Shown here one piece after another: positions 1 to 8,384 of a stretch of 17,369 nt of DNA (positions are counted from its first letter, which is position 1; each line of letters begins with the position of its first letter). A model generated the notes under the pieces. That model saw only the letters and a program-made list of their open reading frames with translations. It did no database searches and was not told the origin of the DNA. The translations under genes were made by a program, and so were the position numbers. Source of the DNA: an uncultured Lachnospiraceae bacterium (lineage in GTDB: Bacteria; Bacillota; Clostridia; Lachnospirales; Lachnospiraceae); assembly GCA_947589175.1 (NCBI GenBank), contig CANPZR010000020.1, positions 1-17,369 on the forward strand. The letters are read 5' to 3'.

Positions 1-65
1 ACAGAGATCGTATGCTTTTTCAATGTTTATGAGGCTTTAAGCCAATTTTTATTCCACACATTCTG

Positions 66-677
66 ATGATGAGCCAATTAAGTGGCATGAATTTGGATGA
101 TTCGGGACGCGAAAAATTGATGGTATATCCGATTGGCGGCATATATTGTGGACTCTGGCGGCGGGATTTGATTATTGCAAATAATGTCTGGTTTCCAGAA
201 GGCGTGCGTTATGAGGACAATTACTGGGGCACAATGGTTAAGGCATATGTGAGAAAAGTGATTTTTGTCGAGAAGGTAGGCTATTATTATCGTCAAAACA
301 GCATGTCAACAGTGCATAAACGAAATCAGGAATATCAATTTGACAGGATTGAAATAGAAAATAGCTTGATGCATGATCTTCAAGCCAGAGGATTGCTGGG
401 CAGATTTCGAAATGCGGAAGAGTATCTTTATATACAGCGCTATGCAATTAATTCATTTTGGCTGTTTTTGTCCACTTTTGACGTCGTGCCAAAAGAGAAG
501 ATTCATTACATTATTTCTGATTTGAAACGGAATGTCCCGATGTGGGGAAGCAATCCTTATTATAGACTTCTTACTCCGGTGAAGGAAAAAGTCAAGAACA
601 GAATCATAGTTATGTGTCCATCTCTTATGATTGCGTTTTGGGGGACAAAACAAAAAATAAAATCAAGGAAAAAGTAG
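66..677 (+). CDS. Glycosyltransferase family 2, C-terminal part (truncated or frameshifted)
   Basis: The protein resembles the C-terminal half of GT-A fold family 2 glycosyltransferases of capsule and cell-wall loci. It has an IGGIYCGLWRRDLI stretch near residues 24-37, then RYEDNYWG near 48-55, whose acidic pair fits the catalytic-base region, and a YYYRQNSMST stretch. The N-terminal nucleotide-binding half is not in this frame: a TGA lies in frame at 30-32, while bases 1-63 are open in frame 1. Either the window starts inside the gene and a frameshift lies near bases 33-63, or this is an N-terminally truncated relic. The stop at 675-677 overlaps the Shine-Dalgarno site of pseB, which places it at the head of the same transcript. 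Its sugar donor and acceptor cannot be read from the sequence. Confidence 0.6.
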   Translation: MMSQLSGMNLDDSGREKLMVYPIGGIYCGLWRRDLIIANNVWFPEGVRYEDNYWGTMVKAYVRKVIFVEKVGYYYRQNSMSTVHKRNQEYQFDRIEIENSLMHDLQARGLLGRFRNAEEYLYIQRYAINSFWLFLSTFDVVPKEKIHYIISDLKRNVPMWGSNPYYRLLTPVKEKVKNRIIVMCPSLMIAFWGTKQKIKSRKK

Positions 678-688
678 GAGGAAAGACA

Positions 689-1684
689 ATGCTTACTAAT
701 TCAACAATCTTAGTTACCGGCGGGACAGGTTCTTTTGGAAATACATTTGTTCCCATGACATTAAAAAAATATGATCCCAAAAAGATTATTATTTATTCCC
801 GCGACGAGATGAAACAGTGGAACATGGCAAAGAAATTTCAGGGGGACAAGAGAGTCCGCTTTTTCATCGGCGATGTGCGGGACAGGGAGCGGCTGTACAG
901 GGCGCTGGACGGGGTAGACTTTGTGGTTCACGCGGCGGCGACCAAGATTGTTCCTACTGCCGAATACAACCCGTTTGAGTGCATCAAGACGAACGTGAAC
1001 GGCGCCATGAACCTGATTGATGCCTGCATTGATACCGGCGTCAAGAGGCTGGTAGCCCTGTCTACGGATAAGGCAAGCTCTCCCATCAACCTGTACGGTG
1101 CCACAAAGCTCTGTTCTGACAAGATTTTTATTTCCGGCAATTCCTATACGGGAGGTCGCACGAAATTTGCCGTGGTGAGATATGGAAATGTCATGGGATC
1201 GCGCGGTTCGGTGATTCCATTTTTTATCGAAACTGCAAAGACCGGGAAGCTTACTATTACGGACAAGCGCATGACGCGTTTTATGATTTCTCTGGAGCAG
1301 GGAGTAGAGCTTGTATGGCACGCTTTCAATGACATGGAGGGCGGTGAGATCTATGTCAAGAAGATTCCGTCCATGAACATCTGTGATATTGCCACGGCGG
1401 TTGACGAAAGAGCGGAACAGGTTGAGATCGGGATCCGCCCGGGCGAGAAGCTCCATGAGCAGATGATCGGCGTAGAAGACTCGCACTTTACATATGAATA
1501 TCCCGAGCATTTCAAGATTCTGCCGCAGATCTGCAACTGGGGATCGATGGAGTCAATGATCAAGGGTGGCGTCAAGGTTCCCGAGGGATTCAGTTATACA
1601 TCGGATAATAATACGGAGTGGATGTCGGTTCCCGAGCTTCAGGACTGGATCAGGCTCAACAGGGCAAAAATCGGGAGCATTTAA
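689..1684 (+). CDS. pseB: UDP-N-acetylglucosamine 4,6-dehydratase (inverting), PseB-like
   Basis: Predicted to catalyse the first step of pseudaminic acid synthesis: NADP-dependent 4,6-dehydration with C5 inversion of UDP-GlcNAc to the 4-keto-6-deoxy-L-arabino sugar, in the cytoplasm. The 331-residue protein is an extended SDR. A TGGTGSFG nucleotide-binding loop is at residues 10-17, a TDK triad at 126-128, and YGATK at 136-140 with catalytic Tyr136 and Lys140. The segment around residues 91-112 (AEYNP.ECIKTN.NGA) is characteristic of the FlaA1/PseB group rather than the LegB group. The ATG at 689 is chosen because AGGAGG at 676-681 lies 7 nt upstream; a longer in-frame start at 614 lies inside the glycosyltransferase and lacks such a site. 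Length matches the family. Confidence 0.92.
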   Translation: MLTNSTILVTGGTGSFGNTFVPMTLKKYDPKKIIIYSRDEMKQWNMAKKFQGDKRVRFFIGDVRDRERLYRALDGVDFVVHAAATKIVPTAEYNPFECIKTNVNGAMNLIDACIDTGVKRLVALSTDKASSPINLYGATKLCSDKIFISGNSYTGGRTKFAVVRYGNVMGSRGSVIPFFIETAKTGKLTITDKRMTRFMISLEQGVELVWHAFNDMEGGEIYVKKIPSMNICDIATAVDERAEQVEIGIRPGEKLHEQMIGVEDSHFTYEYPEHFKILPQICNWGSMESMIKGGVKVPEGFSYTSDNNTEWMSVPELQDWIRLNRAKIGSI

Positions 1685-1711
1685 ATTCCAGAGATAACAA
1701 GGGAAGGACGG

Positions 1712-2923
1712 ATGAAAATGGAGAAACTTGCTATTTTCGGCGGAACGCCTGTCCGAAAAAATAAGATTTTTTATGGACACCAGCTGGTTGAGGACGATGA
1801 TATCCAGGCGGTCGTCGATGTGCTGAAAGGCGATTACCTCACCTGCGGCCCTCATGTTGAAAAGGCGGAGAGGGCGCTGGAAGCCTATACGGATGCAAAG
1901 CATGCCGTGCTGGTCTCTAATGGAACGGCGGCACTGCACTGCGCCTGCCTTGCCGCCGGAATCGGACCTGGAGATGCGGTCATTACTTCGCCCATTACCT
2001 TTGCGGCCAGTGCAAACTGTGCGCTTTATTGCGGAGCGGATGTTGTTTTTGCAGACATTGATCCGGATACCTATAATATTGATCCCGCATCCATAGAGTC
2101 CAGGATCACGGAAAAGACGAAAGCGGTCATTGCTGTTGACTTTACCGGACAGGCCGTCAAGATCCGTGAAATTCGCGAAATATGCAAAAAACATGGGCTA
2201 GTCTTTATCGAGGATGCGGCTCATTCAATCGGCACAAAATATGACGGCGGGATGGTCGGCTCCCTTGCGGATATGACCTGTTTCAGCTTTCATCCGGTAA
2301 AAACGGTTACGGCAGGAGAGGGCGGCGCGATTCTGACGAACAGCGACGAACTGTATAAAAGACTGGTCCTCGCGCACACTCACGGCATCACACATGATGA
2401 AGCGGCGATGGAGGGCGCTCCCCATGAAGGCCCGTGGTATTATGAAGAAATCTCGCTGGGCTATAATTACCGGATCACGGATTTTCAGGCAGCGCTTCTT
2501 GCCTCGCAGCTTGGCAAGATTGACCGGTTCATCCGCCGCAGAAAAGAGATTGTGGCTAAGTATAACGAGGCGTTTGAGAAACTTTCCGGAATTATCGTGC
2601 AGAAGGAGATACCAGAATCGGATACCTGCCGCCATCTTTATATTATCCGCCTTGATTTTGAAAAGCTTGCCTGCACAAGGCGGGAGTTTTTTGACGCAAT
2701 GGGCACCGAAGGAGTCCAGTGCCAGATACATTATGTGCCCGTGTACTGGTTTCCGTACTATCAGAAGTTAGGACATAAAAAAGGCGAATGTCCAAATGCG
2801 GAGGAAATATACAAGGGGATAATGTCTCTCCCGTTATATCCGGCCATGACGGACGGCGACGTGGATGATGTCATTGAAGCGGTAAGCAAGGTAGTAAAAT
2901 ATTACGGAAAATCGCGAGGATGA
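1712..2923 (+). CDS. pseC: PLP aminotransferase, PseC-like (UDP-4-amino-4,6-dideoxy-N-acetyl-altrosamine transaminase)
   Basis: Second step of the pathway: transfers an amino group, normally from glutamate, to C4 of the PseB product. The 403-residue protein is a DegT/DnrJ/EryC1/StrS sugar aminotransferase. A SNGTAAL phosphate-binding segment lies at residues 69-75, EDAAH at 167-171 supplies the Asp that pairs with the PLP ring nitrogen (Asp168), and the Schiff-base lysine is Lys197 in FSFHPVKTVTAGEGG. The N-terminal FYGHQ...DDDIQAV...LTCGP pattern is typical of the PseC branch. An alternative ATG at 1718 has better spacing (9 nt) from GGAAGGA at 1702-1708 than the ATG at 1712 (3 nt), so the true protein may be two residues shorter. 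It sits 27 nt after pseB. Confidence 0.92.
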   Translation: MKMEKLAIFGGTPVRKNKIFYGHQLVEDDDIQAVVDVLKGDYLTCGPHVEKAERALEAYTDAKHAVLVSNGTAALHCACLAAGIGPGDAVITSPITFAASANCALYCGADVVFADIDPDTYNIDPASIESRITEKTKAVIAVDFTGQAVKIREIREICKKHGLVFIEDAAHSIGTKYDGGMVGSLADMTCFSFHPVKTVTAGEGGAILTNSDELYKRLVLAHTHGITHDEAAMEGAPHEGPWYYEEISLGYNYRITDFQAALLASQLGKIDRFIRRRKEIVAKYNEAFEKLSGIIVQKEIPESDTCRHLYIIRLDFEKLACTRREFFDAMGTEGVQCQIHYVPVYWFPYYQKLGHKKGECPNAEEIYKGIMSLPLYPAMTDGDVDDVIEAVSKVVKYYGKSRG

Positions 2924-2953
2924 TTCCTGATATCTGGTAGGGAGGCAGTAAAG

Positions 2954-4267
2954 GTGATGAAAGTAAAAAAGCGCATTATATGGTCAACAACAATTATAGT
3001 TCTATTTGTTGGAATTATAGTAATTAATGTTTTTTTCCCGTTTAAAGTCCTATACCGACAATTGTTTAAGAAAAATGATTTTCACATAGAAATTTCGGAG
3101 CCGGTCATAGTTGCGCAGGCATCCGAAAAAGACGAGCAGGGCTGGGGATATTTTCAGTTTCCGAGGATGTGTTATACGGAGAATGGAAATATTTTAATCC
3201 AGATTGCCGACAAGCAGGATTCAATCAGCACATATTCGGGGAAATATCTGTATTATATCACAGAAGACCAGGGCCGGACATGGCGCGAATGTAAGGAGGG
3301 GGATTCGCTTGCCGACTATACATTGAAAATGAAAAATGGATCATATTTTCAGGGTCCGGAGCTTGAAGATGCGTATAAAACGAAAGAATTAAAAGGAACA
3401 CGACCACGTTATTTATCGGATGATGGAAATCTTCAACTGTTTGATGTTGAAGAAACAGCATCCATTCCTGCAGCCTTTATGGCAGCTGAATATGATCCAA
3501 AAGCAGGCAGAACCATCTCGTTTGAATCACAGTATTCTTGGAATGGAAGAGAGCGCTCAGTAATAAATAATCTTCTTCTTCCTGATGGGGCATGGCTCTA
3601 CCACTTTAAGATGCACTCGCCTCATTCAATTATCAGGGAAGAAGACGGCAGTCTTTTTGCTGCGGTCTATGGATATGGGAGTGCAGGGGCGGATAATAAT
3701 GCTGATCGGAGCAAGTATAATGTGCATTTTCTTAGATCTGATGATTGCGGAAGGACATGGCGCTATGTGTCAGGCATACTTTCGGACGATGTTTGTAATG
3801 AAAAAAGCGAAGGGCTGTGCGAGCCCTGCCTGTCGGTTTCGCCGGACGGACAGTACATTGTGCTGATGAGATCCGGCTCAGAGAATCCGAGCTACATATC
3901 TTATTCATCAGATAAAGGAGCTTCATGGTCTGGGACGCGCGAGTTTGATGGCGGGGGGGTGGATCCTCAGCTTCTGAAATTGGATTGCGGCGTTACGCTT
4001 GCGAGCTATGGCAGGCCTGGAGTATATGTCAGGGCGACCGATGATCCGTCATGCGTGTCGTGGAAAGTGGCAAACCAGATAGATCTGTGTGGAACTGATG
4101 TGGAAAGCATCACGGCGGATACCTGCGGCTATACATCTTTAATTGAGATTGATAAATATACAGCTTTGCTGGCGTATTCCGATTTTAATTACCCGTCAGA
4201 AAATAATCCTAATGAGAAGAGTAAAACAATATTGGTCAGAAAAATACACATAAATTACAATTATTAA
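2954..4267 (+). CDS. Membrane-anchored sialidase-like (BNR/Asp-box) protein
   Basis: The N-terminus has a short basic stretch and one hydrophobic segment (about residues 8-30) with no obvious signal-peptidase site, suggesting a type II anchor with the rest outside the cell. The remainder resembles a six-bladed sialidase propeller: Asp boxes at residues 103-110 (TEDQGRTW), 262-269 (SDDCGRTW) and 318-325 (SSDKGASW), and a degenerate fourth near 361-370. A CEPCLSVSPDGQ...LMR segment at 289-306 resembles the Glu/Arg part of BNR_2 sialidases, and FQFPRM near 67-72 could be a divergent FRIP arginine site. Glycosidase activity is an inference; a carbohydrate-binding role is possible. GGAGG at 2941-2945 lies 8 nt before GTG 2954 and 11 nt before ATG 2957, so either start is possible. 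It is embedded between pseC and pseF. Confidence 0.75.
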   Translation: MMKVKKRIIWSTTIIVLFVGIIVINVFFPFKVLYRQLFKKNDFHIEISEPVIVAQASEKDEQGWGYFQFPRMCYTENGNILIQIADKQDSISTYSGKYLYYITEDQGRTWRECKEGDSLADYTLKMKNGSYFQGPELEDAYKTKELKGTRPRYLSDDGNLQLFDVEETASIPAAFMAAEYDPKAGRTISFESQYSWNGRERSVINNLLLPDGAWLYHFKMHSPHSIIREEDGSLFAAVYGYGSAGADNNADRSKYNVHFLRSDDCGRTWRYVSGILSDDVCNEKSEGLCEPCLSVSPDGQYIVLMRSGSENPSYISYSSDKGASWSGTREFDGGGVDPQLLKLDCGVTLASYGRPGVYVRATDDPSCVSWKVANQIDLCGTDVESITADTCGYTSLIEIDKYTALLAYSDFNYPSENNPNEKSKTILVRKIHINYNY

Positions 4268-4283
4268 AAAGAGAGTGAAGCAG

Positions 4284-4976
4284 ATGAGTAACATAGCCAT
4301 AATCACCGCCCGAGGCGGTTCAAAGCGTATTCCAAAGAAAAATATAAAAGTTTTTTGCGGTAAGCCGATTATAGCATACAGCATTGAAGCGGCGCTGAAA
4401 AGTGAACTGTTTGATGAAGTAATGGTTTCCACGGACAGTGAGGAAATTGCTGAAATTGCAAGAAAATATGGCGCCAGCGTGCCGTTCATGAGAAGCGCGG
4501 AAGCGAGCAATGATTTTGCGACAACAGCGGATGTGCTTTTAGAAGTCCTGACCGGGTACAGAGAAAGGGGAGAGGTCTTTGGAATGGCGGCGTGCCTGTA
4601 TCCGACGGCTCCATTTGTCACGGCAGGGCGTCTCCGGGATGCGGCTGCACAGTTTTGTTCAGCGGGATTGGATTCACTGATGCCTGTAGTTAAGTTTAGT
4701 TTTCCGCCTCAGAGAGCCATTGTAATTAAGAATGGAACGCTTGGGTATCAATACCCGGAATACGCATCTTCAAGAAGTCAGGATCTGAAGCCTCTGTATC
4801 ATGACTGCGGACAGTTCTATCTCCTAGATGTCGAAAGATTTATTCGGCACCGTTCTCTGGTCATGCCGCGCACCATGCCCTATATTGTGCCAGAAGAAGA
4901 AGTCCAGGACATAGACAATGAATCGGACTGGCTTATTGCGGAGGCGAAATATAAAGTCTTGCATGGGGAGGGATAG
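4284..4976 (+). CDS. pseF: CMP-nonulosonate cytidylyltransferase, PseF-like
   Basis: Activates the finished nonulosonic acid by transferring it to CTP, giving the CMP sugar and pyrophosphate. The 230-residue protein has the CMP-sialate synthetase signature ARGGSKRIPKKN at residues 9-20, a STDSEEIA segment at 49-56, YPTAPF at 106-111 (closer to PseF than to the QPTSP of NeuA enzymes), and a C-terminal DIDNESDW metal/substrate segment. ATG 4284 is preferred over the in-frame GTG at 4275, because the purine-rich GAGAG site at 4271-4275 spaces properly only to 4284 and the family begins near this residue. It follows the sialidase-like gene by 16 nt and ends 2 nt before pseI. Confidence 0.9.
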   Translation: MSNIAIITARGGSKRIPKKNIKVFCGKPIIAYSIEAALKSELFDEVMVSTDSEEIAEIARKYGASVPFMRSAEASNDFATTADVLLEVLTGYRERGEVFGMAACLYPTAPFVTAGRLRDAAAQFCSAGLDSLMPVVKFSFPPQRAIVIKNGTLGYQYPEYASSRSQDLKPLYHDCGQFYLLDVERFIRHRSLVMPRTMPYIVPEEEVQDIDNESDWLIAEAKYKVLHGEG

Positions 4977-4978
4977 TC

Positions 4979-6010
4979 TTGTTTAGACTGTTTGATAAAA
5001 TAAATAGCGGGGAAGTATATGTGATTGCCGAAATGAGCGCCAATCATGGCGGAAGCATGGATCATGCGCTCGAAATTGTTCGTCAGGCTGCCAGGGCAGG
5101 TGCGGACTGTTTAAAAATACAGACATATACGGCAGACAGTATTACCATTAATTGCGATAGGGAGGATTTTCGGATTCAAGGTGGTTTGTGGGATGGATAT
5201 AAATTATATGATTTATATTCAGATGCAGGAACTCCTTATGAGTGGCATCCGGCGATTAAGGATGAGTGCGAAAGATGCGGTATAGATTTTTTGTCTACTC
5301 CTTTCGATATAAGCGCTGTGGACTATTTAAATAGTATTGGGTGTGAAGCATTTAAAATAGCCAGTTTTGAATTGATTGATACTCCGCTTATTGAATATGC
5401 TGCGTCTAAAGGCAAACCGATGATTATTTCTTGTGGAATGGCAGGCATTGAAGAAATCCAGGATGCAATAGATGCCTGCCATCGTGTTGGCAACAACCAG
5501 ATTGTGCTTTTAAAGTGTTGCAGTGAATATCCTGCGAATTGGAAAGATATGCATATTGTCAATATTCCTGATATGATTCAGCGTTTCAAAGTTAAGGTTG
5601 GCCTTTCTGACCACAGTGCAGGCAGTACGGCAGCGGTTGTTGCCGTTTCTATGGGAGCCTGTGTTATTGAAAAACATGTAAAAATAGAGGGCATAGAAAG
5701 TGCAGATAGCAAGTTTTCCATGCCTATGGACGAGTTTGGCGAAATGGTTGAAGCTGTCAGGAATGCTAGGCTGATGGCAGGGCATGTGCAGTACGGGGCA
5801 ACAGAAGGAGAATTAGAAAATCTTAAGTTCAGACGCAGTCTTTTTGCAGTAAAAGATATTAGAGAAGGGGAAGAAATCACGACTGAAAATGTTAGGAGCA
5901 TTCGTCCATCAGCAGGCCTAAAGCCGAAATATCTGCCTTCAATTCTTGGAAAACATGCCACAATAGATATTTTATCTGGTACACCGCTTAAGATTGAAAT
6001 GTTTAAGTAA
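4979..6010 (+). CDS. pseI: Pseudaminic acid synthase, PseI-like (NeuB family)
   Basis: Condenses phosphoenolpyruvate with the 2,4-diacylamido-2,4,6-trideoxyhexose released by PseG to form the nine-carbon acid. The 343 residues comprise a NeuB TIM barrel (AEMSANHGGS 17-26, KIQTYT 46-51, DHS 211-213 and EKH 231-233, whose histidines match the NeuB metal ligands) and a C-terminal SAF/antifreeze-like domain from about residue 285. The GLWDG...LYDLY stretch at 69-80 is typical of PseI rather than sialic or legionaminic acid synthases. The start is TTG at 4979: GGGGAGGG at 4965-4972 lies 6 nt upstream and the frame begins at the expected residue. Only 2 nt separate it from the pseF stop, implying translational coupling. 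Confidence 0.9.
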   Translation: MFRLFDKINSGEVYVIAEMSANHGGSMDHALEIVRQAARAGADCLKIQTYTADSITINCDREDFRIQGGLWDGYKLYDLYSDAGTPYEWHPAIKDECERCGIDFLSTPFDISAVDYLNSIGCEAFKIASFELIDTPLIEYAASKGKPMIISCGMAGIEEIQDAIDACHRVGNNQIVLLKCCSEYPANWKDMHIVNIPDMIQRFKVKVGLSDHSAGSTAAVVAVSMGACVIEKHVKIEGIESADSKFSMPMDEFGEMVEAVRNARLMAGHVQYGATEGELENLKFRRSLFAVKDIREGEEITTENVRSIRPSAGLKPKYLPSILGKHATIDILSGTPLKIEMFK

Positions 6011-6035
6011 AAAAATATAAGGGGAGAATTGTTAT

Positions 6036-6611
6036 ATGAGCAATTTTTTGAATGAAAAGGAACTTGCTAAAATTGGCATTAAGTCATATGGCAAGGGAGT
6101 ACTTATTGGACGGAATGCAATATTGTATAGTCCGGGCAGTCTGATTCTGGGTGATTATGTCCGTATTGATGATTTTACAATTATAAGTGGTAAGGTGACC
6201 ATGGGGAGTTATATTCATATATCACAGTTCTGTGGTCTTTATGGCGGAGATAAGGGCATTGTAATGGAGGATTTTTCAGGTCTATCCTCTAAATGTTCGA
6301 TCTATGCTGTTTCAGATGATTATACCGGATTTTCCATGACAAATCCTATGATTCCTGAAAAATATAAACCTAAATCAATTAATGAGGCTGTACATATTGG
6401 AAAGCATGCAATTATTGGATGCAATTCTGTTGTGCTGCCTGGAGCAGATATCCCAGAAGGCGCAGCAGTGGGAAGTTTAAGCCTTGTAAATCGGCCGATT
6501 GATCCGTGGAGCCTAAATATGGGAATCCCGGCAAGAAAAAAATCGGATAGGCGTAAGGATATTATTGAATTAGAAAAACAGTTTTGGGCTGACAGACAGG
6601 AGGCGTTATAA
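6036..6611 (+). CDS. Left-handed beta-helix (hexapeptide-repeat) acyltransferase
   Basis: The 191-residue protein shows the repeating aliphatic-x-G-x pattern of hexapeptide acyltransferases from about residue 18 to 160 (for example VLIGRNAI, VHIGKHAIIGCNSVVLPG, AAVGSLSLV), with a VSDDYTGFSMTNPMIPEKY loop near 92-110 that is common in O-antigen and capsule acetyltransferases. It lacks the N-terminal Rossmann domain of PglD/NeuD enzymes. No GNAT-type PseH is present, so it may N-acylate C4 of the UDP-amino sugar between PseC and PseG, or it may O-acylate the finished sugar; both are inferences. GGGGAG at 6021-6026 supports ATG 6036. Its stop overlaps the next start by one base, suggesting the two products act together. 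Confidence 0.8.
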   Translation: MSNFLNEKELAKIGIKSYGKGVLIGRNAILYSPGSLILGDYVRIDDFTIISGKVTMGSYIHISQFCGLYGGDKGIVMEDFSGLSSKCSIYAVSDDYTGFSMTNPMIPEKYKPKSINEAVHIGKHAIIGCNSVVLPGADIPEGAAVGSLSLVNRPIDPWSLNMGIPARKKSDRRKDIIELEKQFWADRQEAL

Positions 6612-7330
6612 TGCTATTAAAAAATAAGATTGCTGTTGTTACTGGTGCGGCTAACGGGATAGGAAAAGCAGTTGTTGATGTTTTTCTTGAAAATGGTGCT
6701 AAGGTTGTCGGTTTGGATATAGATGTTGTCGATTCATGGAACAGCAATTTGATAATGCTTAAGTCAGATGTTTCAAGTGCTTCTGATTGTGAACGTGTAT
6801 ATAGTGAATTAAATTCGCTTGTTGATCATATTGATGTTTTGGTGAATTGTGCAGGTATTACGCGTGATGCACTGACTGGGAAAATGACAGAAGAACAGTT
6901 TGATCAGGTAATAGATGTTAATCTTAAAGGTGTATGGAATCTTACCCGTCTTATCGGACCGGCAATGCAGGATCAACACTTTGGTTCTATTATTAATATA
7001 TCATCAGTCGTTGGCGTATTTGGGAATATCGGGCAAGTTAACTACGCTGCTACAAAATCCGGTGTGATTGGCATGACCAAGAGCTGGGCCAAGGAGTTTT
7101 CGCTTAAGGGCGGTAATGTCCGCGTAAATGCTATTGCTCCTGGTTATACCATGACTAATATGATGAATACGGTTCCTGAAAAATTATTAGAAAAATTTCG
7201 TGATATGACTATGCTTGGACGACTTGCGGAACCTATTGAAATTGCAAATTCTGTTTTGTTTCTTGCTTCTGATCTTGCCAGTTATGTTACAGGCGAGGTT
7301 CTAAATGTAAATGGAGGCATGAGATTGTAA
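6611..7330 (+). CDS. Short-chain dehydrogenase/reductase, FabG-like
   Basis: A classical 239-residue SDR: TGAANGIG cofactor loop at residues 11-18, NCAG at 79-82, INISS at 128-132, and catalytic YAATK with Tyr145 and Lys149. The closest family feel is 3-oxoacyl-ACP or acetoacetyl-CoA reductase (FabG/PhaB), including the RDALTGKMTEEQFDQVIDVNL stretch. It could reduce a keto-sugar, or make a 3-hydroxyacyl thioester for the adjacent acyltransferase; the sequence does not decide. AGGAGG at 6598-6603 lies inside the end of the upstream gene, and the TAATG junction gives a one-base overlap. Codon third positions are visibly richer in A/T than in pseB and pseC, hinting at a different origin for this part of the operon. 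Confidence 0.85.
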   Translation: MLLKNKIAVVTGAANGIGKAVVDVFLENGAKVVGLDIDVVDSWNSNLIMLKSDVSSASDCERVYSELNSLVDHIDVLVNCAGITRDALTGKMTEEQFDQVIDVNLKGVWNLTRLIGPAMQDQHFGSIINISSVVGVFGNIGQVNYAATKSGVIGMTKSWAKEFSLKGGNVRVNAIAPGYTMTNMMNTVPEKLLEKFRDMTMLGRLAEPIEIANSVLFLASDLASYVTGEVLNVNGGMRL

Positions 7331-7376
7331 GGCAAATTGTCATTGCATTGATGGCGGGATCGGGGAGATATGAGAT

Positions 7377-8384
7377 ATGATTTTTATAAGAGCGGATGCA
7401 AACGAAACCATAGCTACCGGTCATGTAATGCGCTGCCTTTCCATTGCCGATGCCGCCAAAAAGCTCGGCGAGGATACAACATTTATAATGGCAGATGACA
7501 GCGCGGAATGTCTCGTCAAAAGCAGAGGATATAATACCGTTATACTTCATACGCCGTGGGACGACATGGAACAGGAGATTGATAAGATCATCCCGGTAAT
7601 AAGAAGCAAAGGCATACAGAACCTTTTGATAGACAGTTATCAGGTGACAGAAAAGTATCTGAAAACGCTTTCAAAAGAAACAAAACTAGCATATATAGAT
7701 GACATCGACAGATTTGTTTATCCGGTCGATATGCTGATCTGCTATGCCGCATACGCTGAAAAATTCGGATATCCGTCCAAATATGCGGATACAGAGCTTC
7801 TGCTCGGGACAAAATATGCGCCCTTGCGACAGGAATTTTGCGGGATAGGCAAGAAAGCTATACATGACAAGATTGGCAGGATTCTTGTGTTATCCGGCGG
7901 TACGGATCCGATGAATGTCTTACGGCAGATTCTCGATGAAATGATAGCTTTTAAGGACATATATATAGATGCGGTCTGCGGCATTTATAATCCGAATTTT
8001 GATATGCTGCGGGAACGGTATATTTCTCATAAAAATATATCCCTTCATCATTCGATTGACAATATTGTAGATTATATGAAATCGGCGGATATTGCCATAT
8101 CTGCCGCGGGGACGACGCTGTATGAATTGTGCGCCTGCGGTACGCCGACTATTTCGTATGTTATCGCAGATAATCAGACTGATAATGCGGTGTGGTTTGA
8201 TGAAAATAATATTATTGAGTTTGCCGGAGATGTGCGGCTGGATGATATCGGGCATAATCTGGCAAGAATTATGCCCAAGTATTGTGACCGTGCATATCGG
8301 GAAAATCTTTCAGTGGAAATGCAGGAACTGGTCGATGGGCGCGGAGCTGGGCGAATTGTAGAGGTTCTCGTTGAAAACATTTGA
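7377..8384 (+). CDS. pseG: UDP-2,4-diacetamido-2,4,6-trideoxy-altropyranose hydrolase, PseG-like
   Basis: Removes UDP from the diacylated UDP-sugar to release the free hexose used by PseI. The 335-residue protein begins IFIRADAN...TGHVMRCL; His16 of the GHxxR motif matches the catalytic His17 of Campylobacter PseG. A GGTDP motif at 174-178 and an AAGTTLYELCACGTP segment in the C-terminal domain form the UDP-binding half of this GT-B-like (MurG-related) fold. It is longer than the Campylobacter enzyme but carries no fused GNAT domain, so PseH is not hidden here. GGGGAG at 7362-7367 lies 9 nt before ATG 7377. It is the last recognisable gene of the operon. Confidence 0.9.
   Translation: MIFIRADANETIATGHVMRCLSIADAAKKLGEDTTFIMADDSAECLVKSRGYNTVILHTPWDDMEQEIDKIIPVIRSKGIQNLLIDSYQVTEKYLKTLSKETKLAYIDDIDRFVYPVDMLICYAAYAEKFGYPSKYADTELLLGTKYAPLRQEFCGIGKKAIHDKIGRILVLSGGTDPMNVLRQILDEMIAFKDIYIDAVCGIYNPNFDMLRERYISHKNISLHHSIDNIVDYMKSADIAISAAGTTLYELCACGTPTISYVIADNQTDNAVWFDENNIIEFAGDVRLDDIGHNLARIMPKYCDRAYRENLSVEMQELVDGRGAGRIVEVLVENI

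Noticed and set aside
761..1510. A 249-codon - strand open frame opposite pseB
   Set aside because: It is the antisense of a clearly conserved SDR gene and has no recognisable domain or ribosome binding site.
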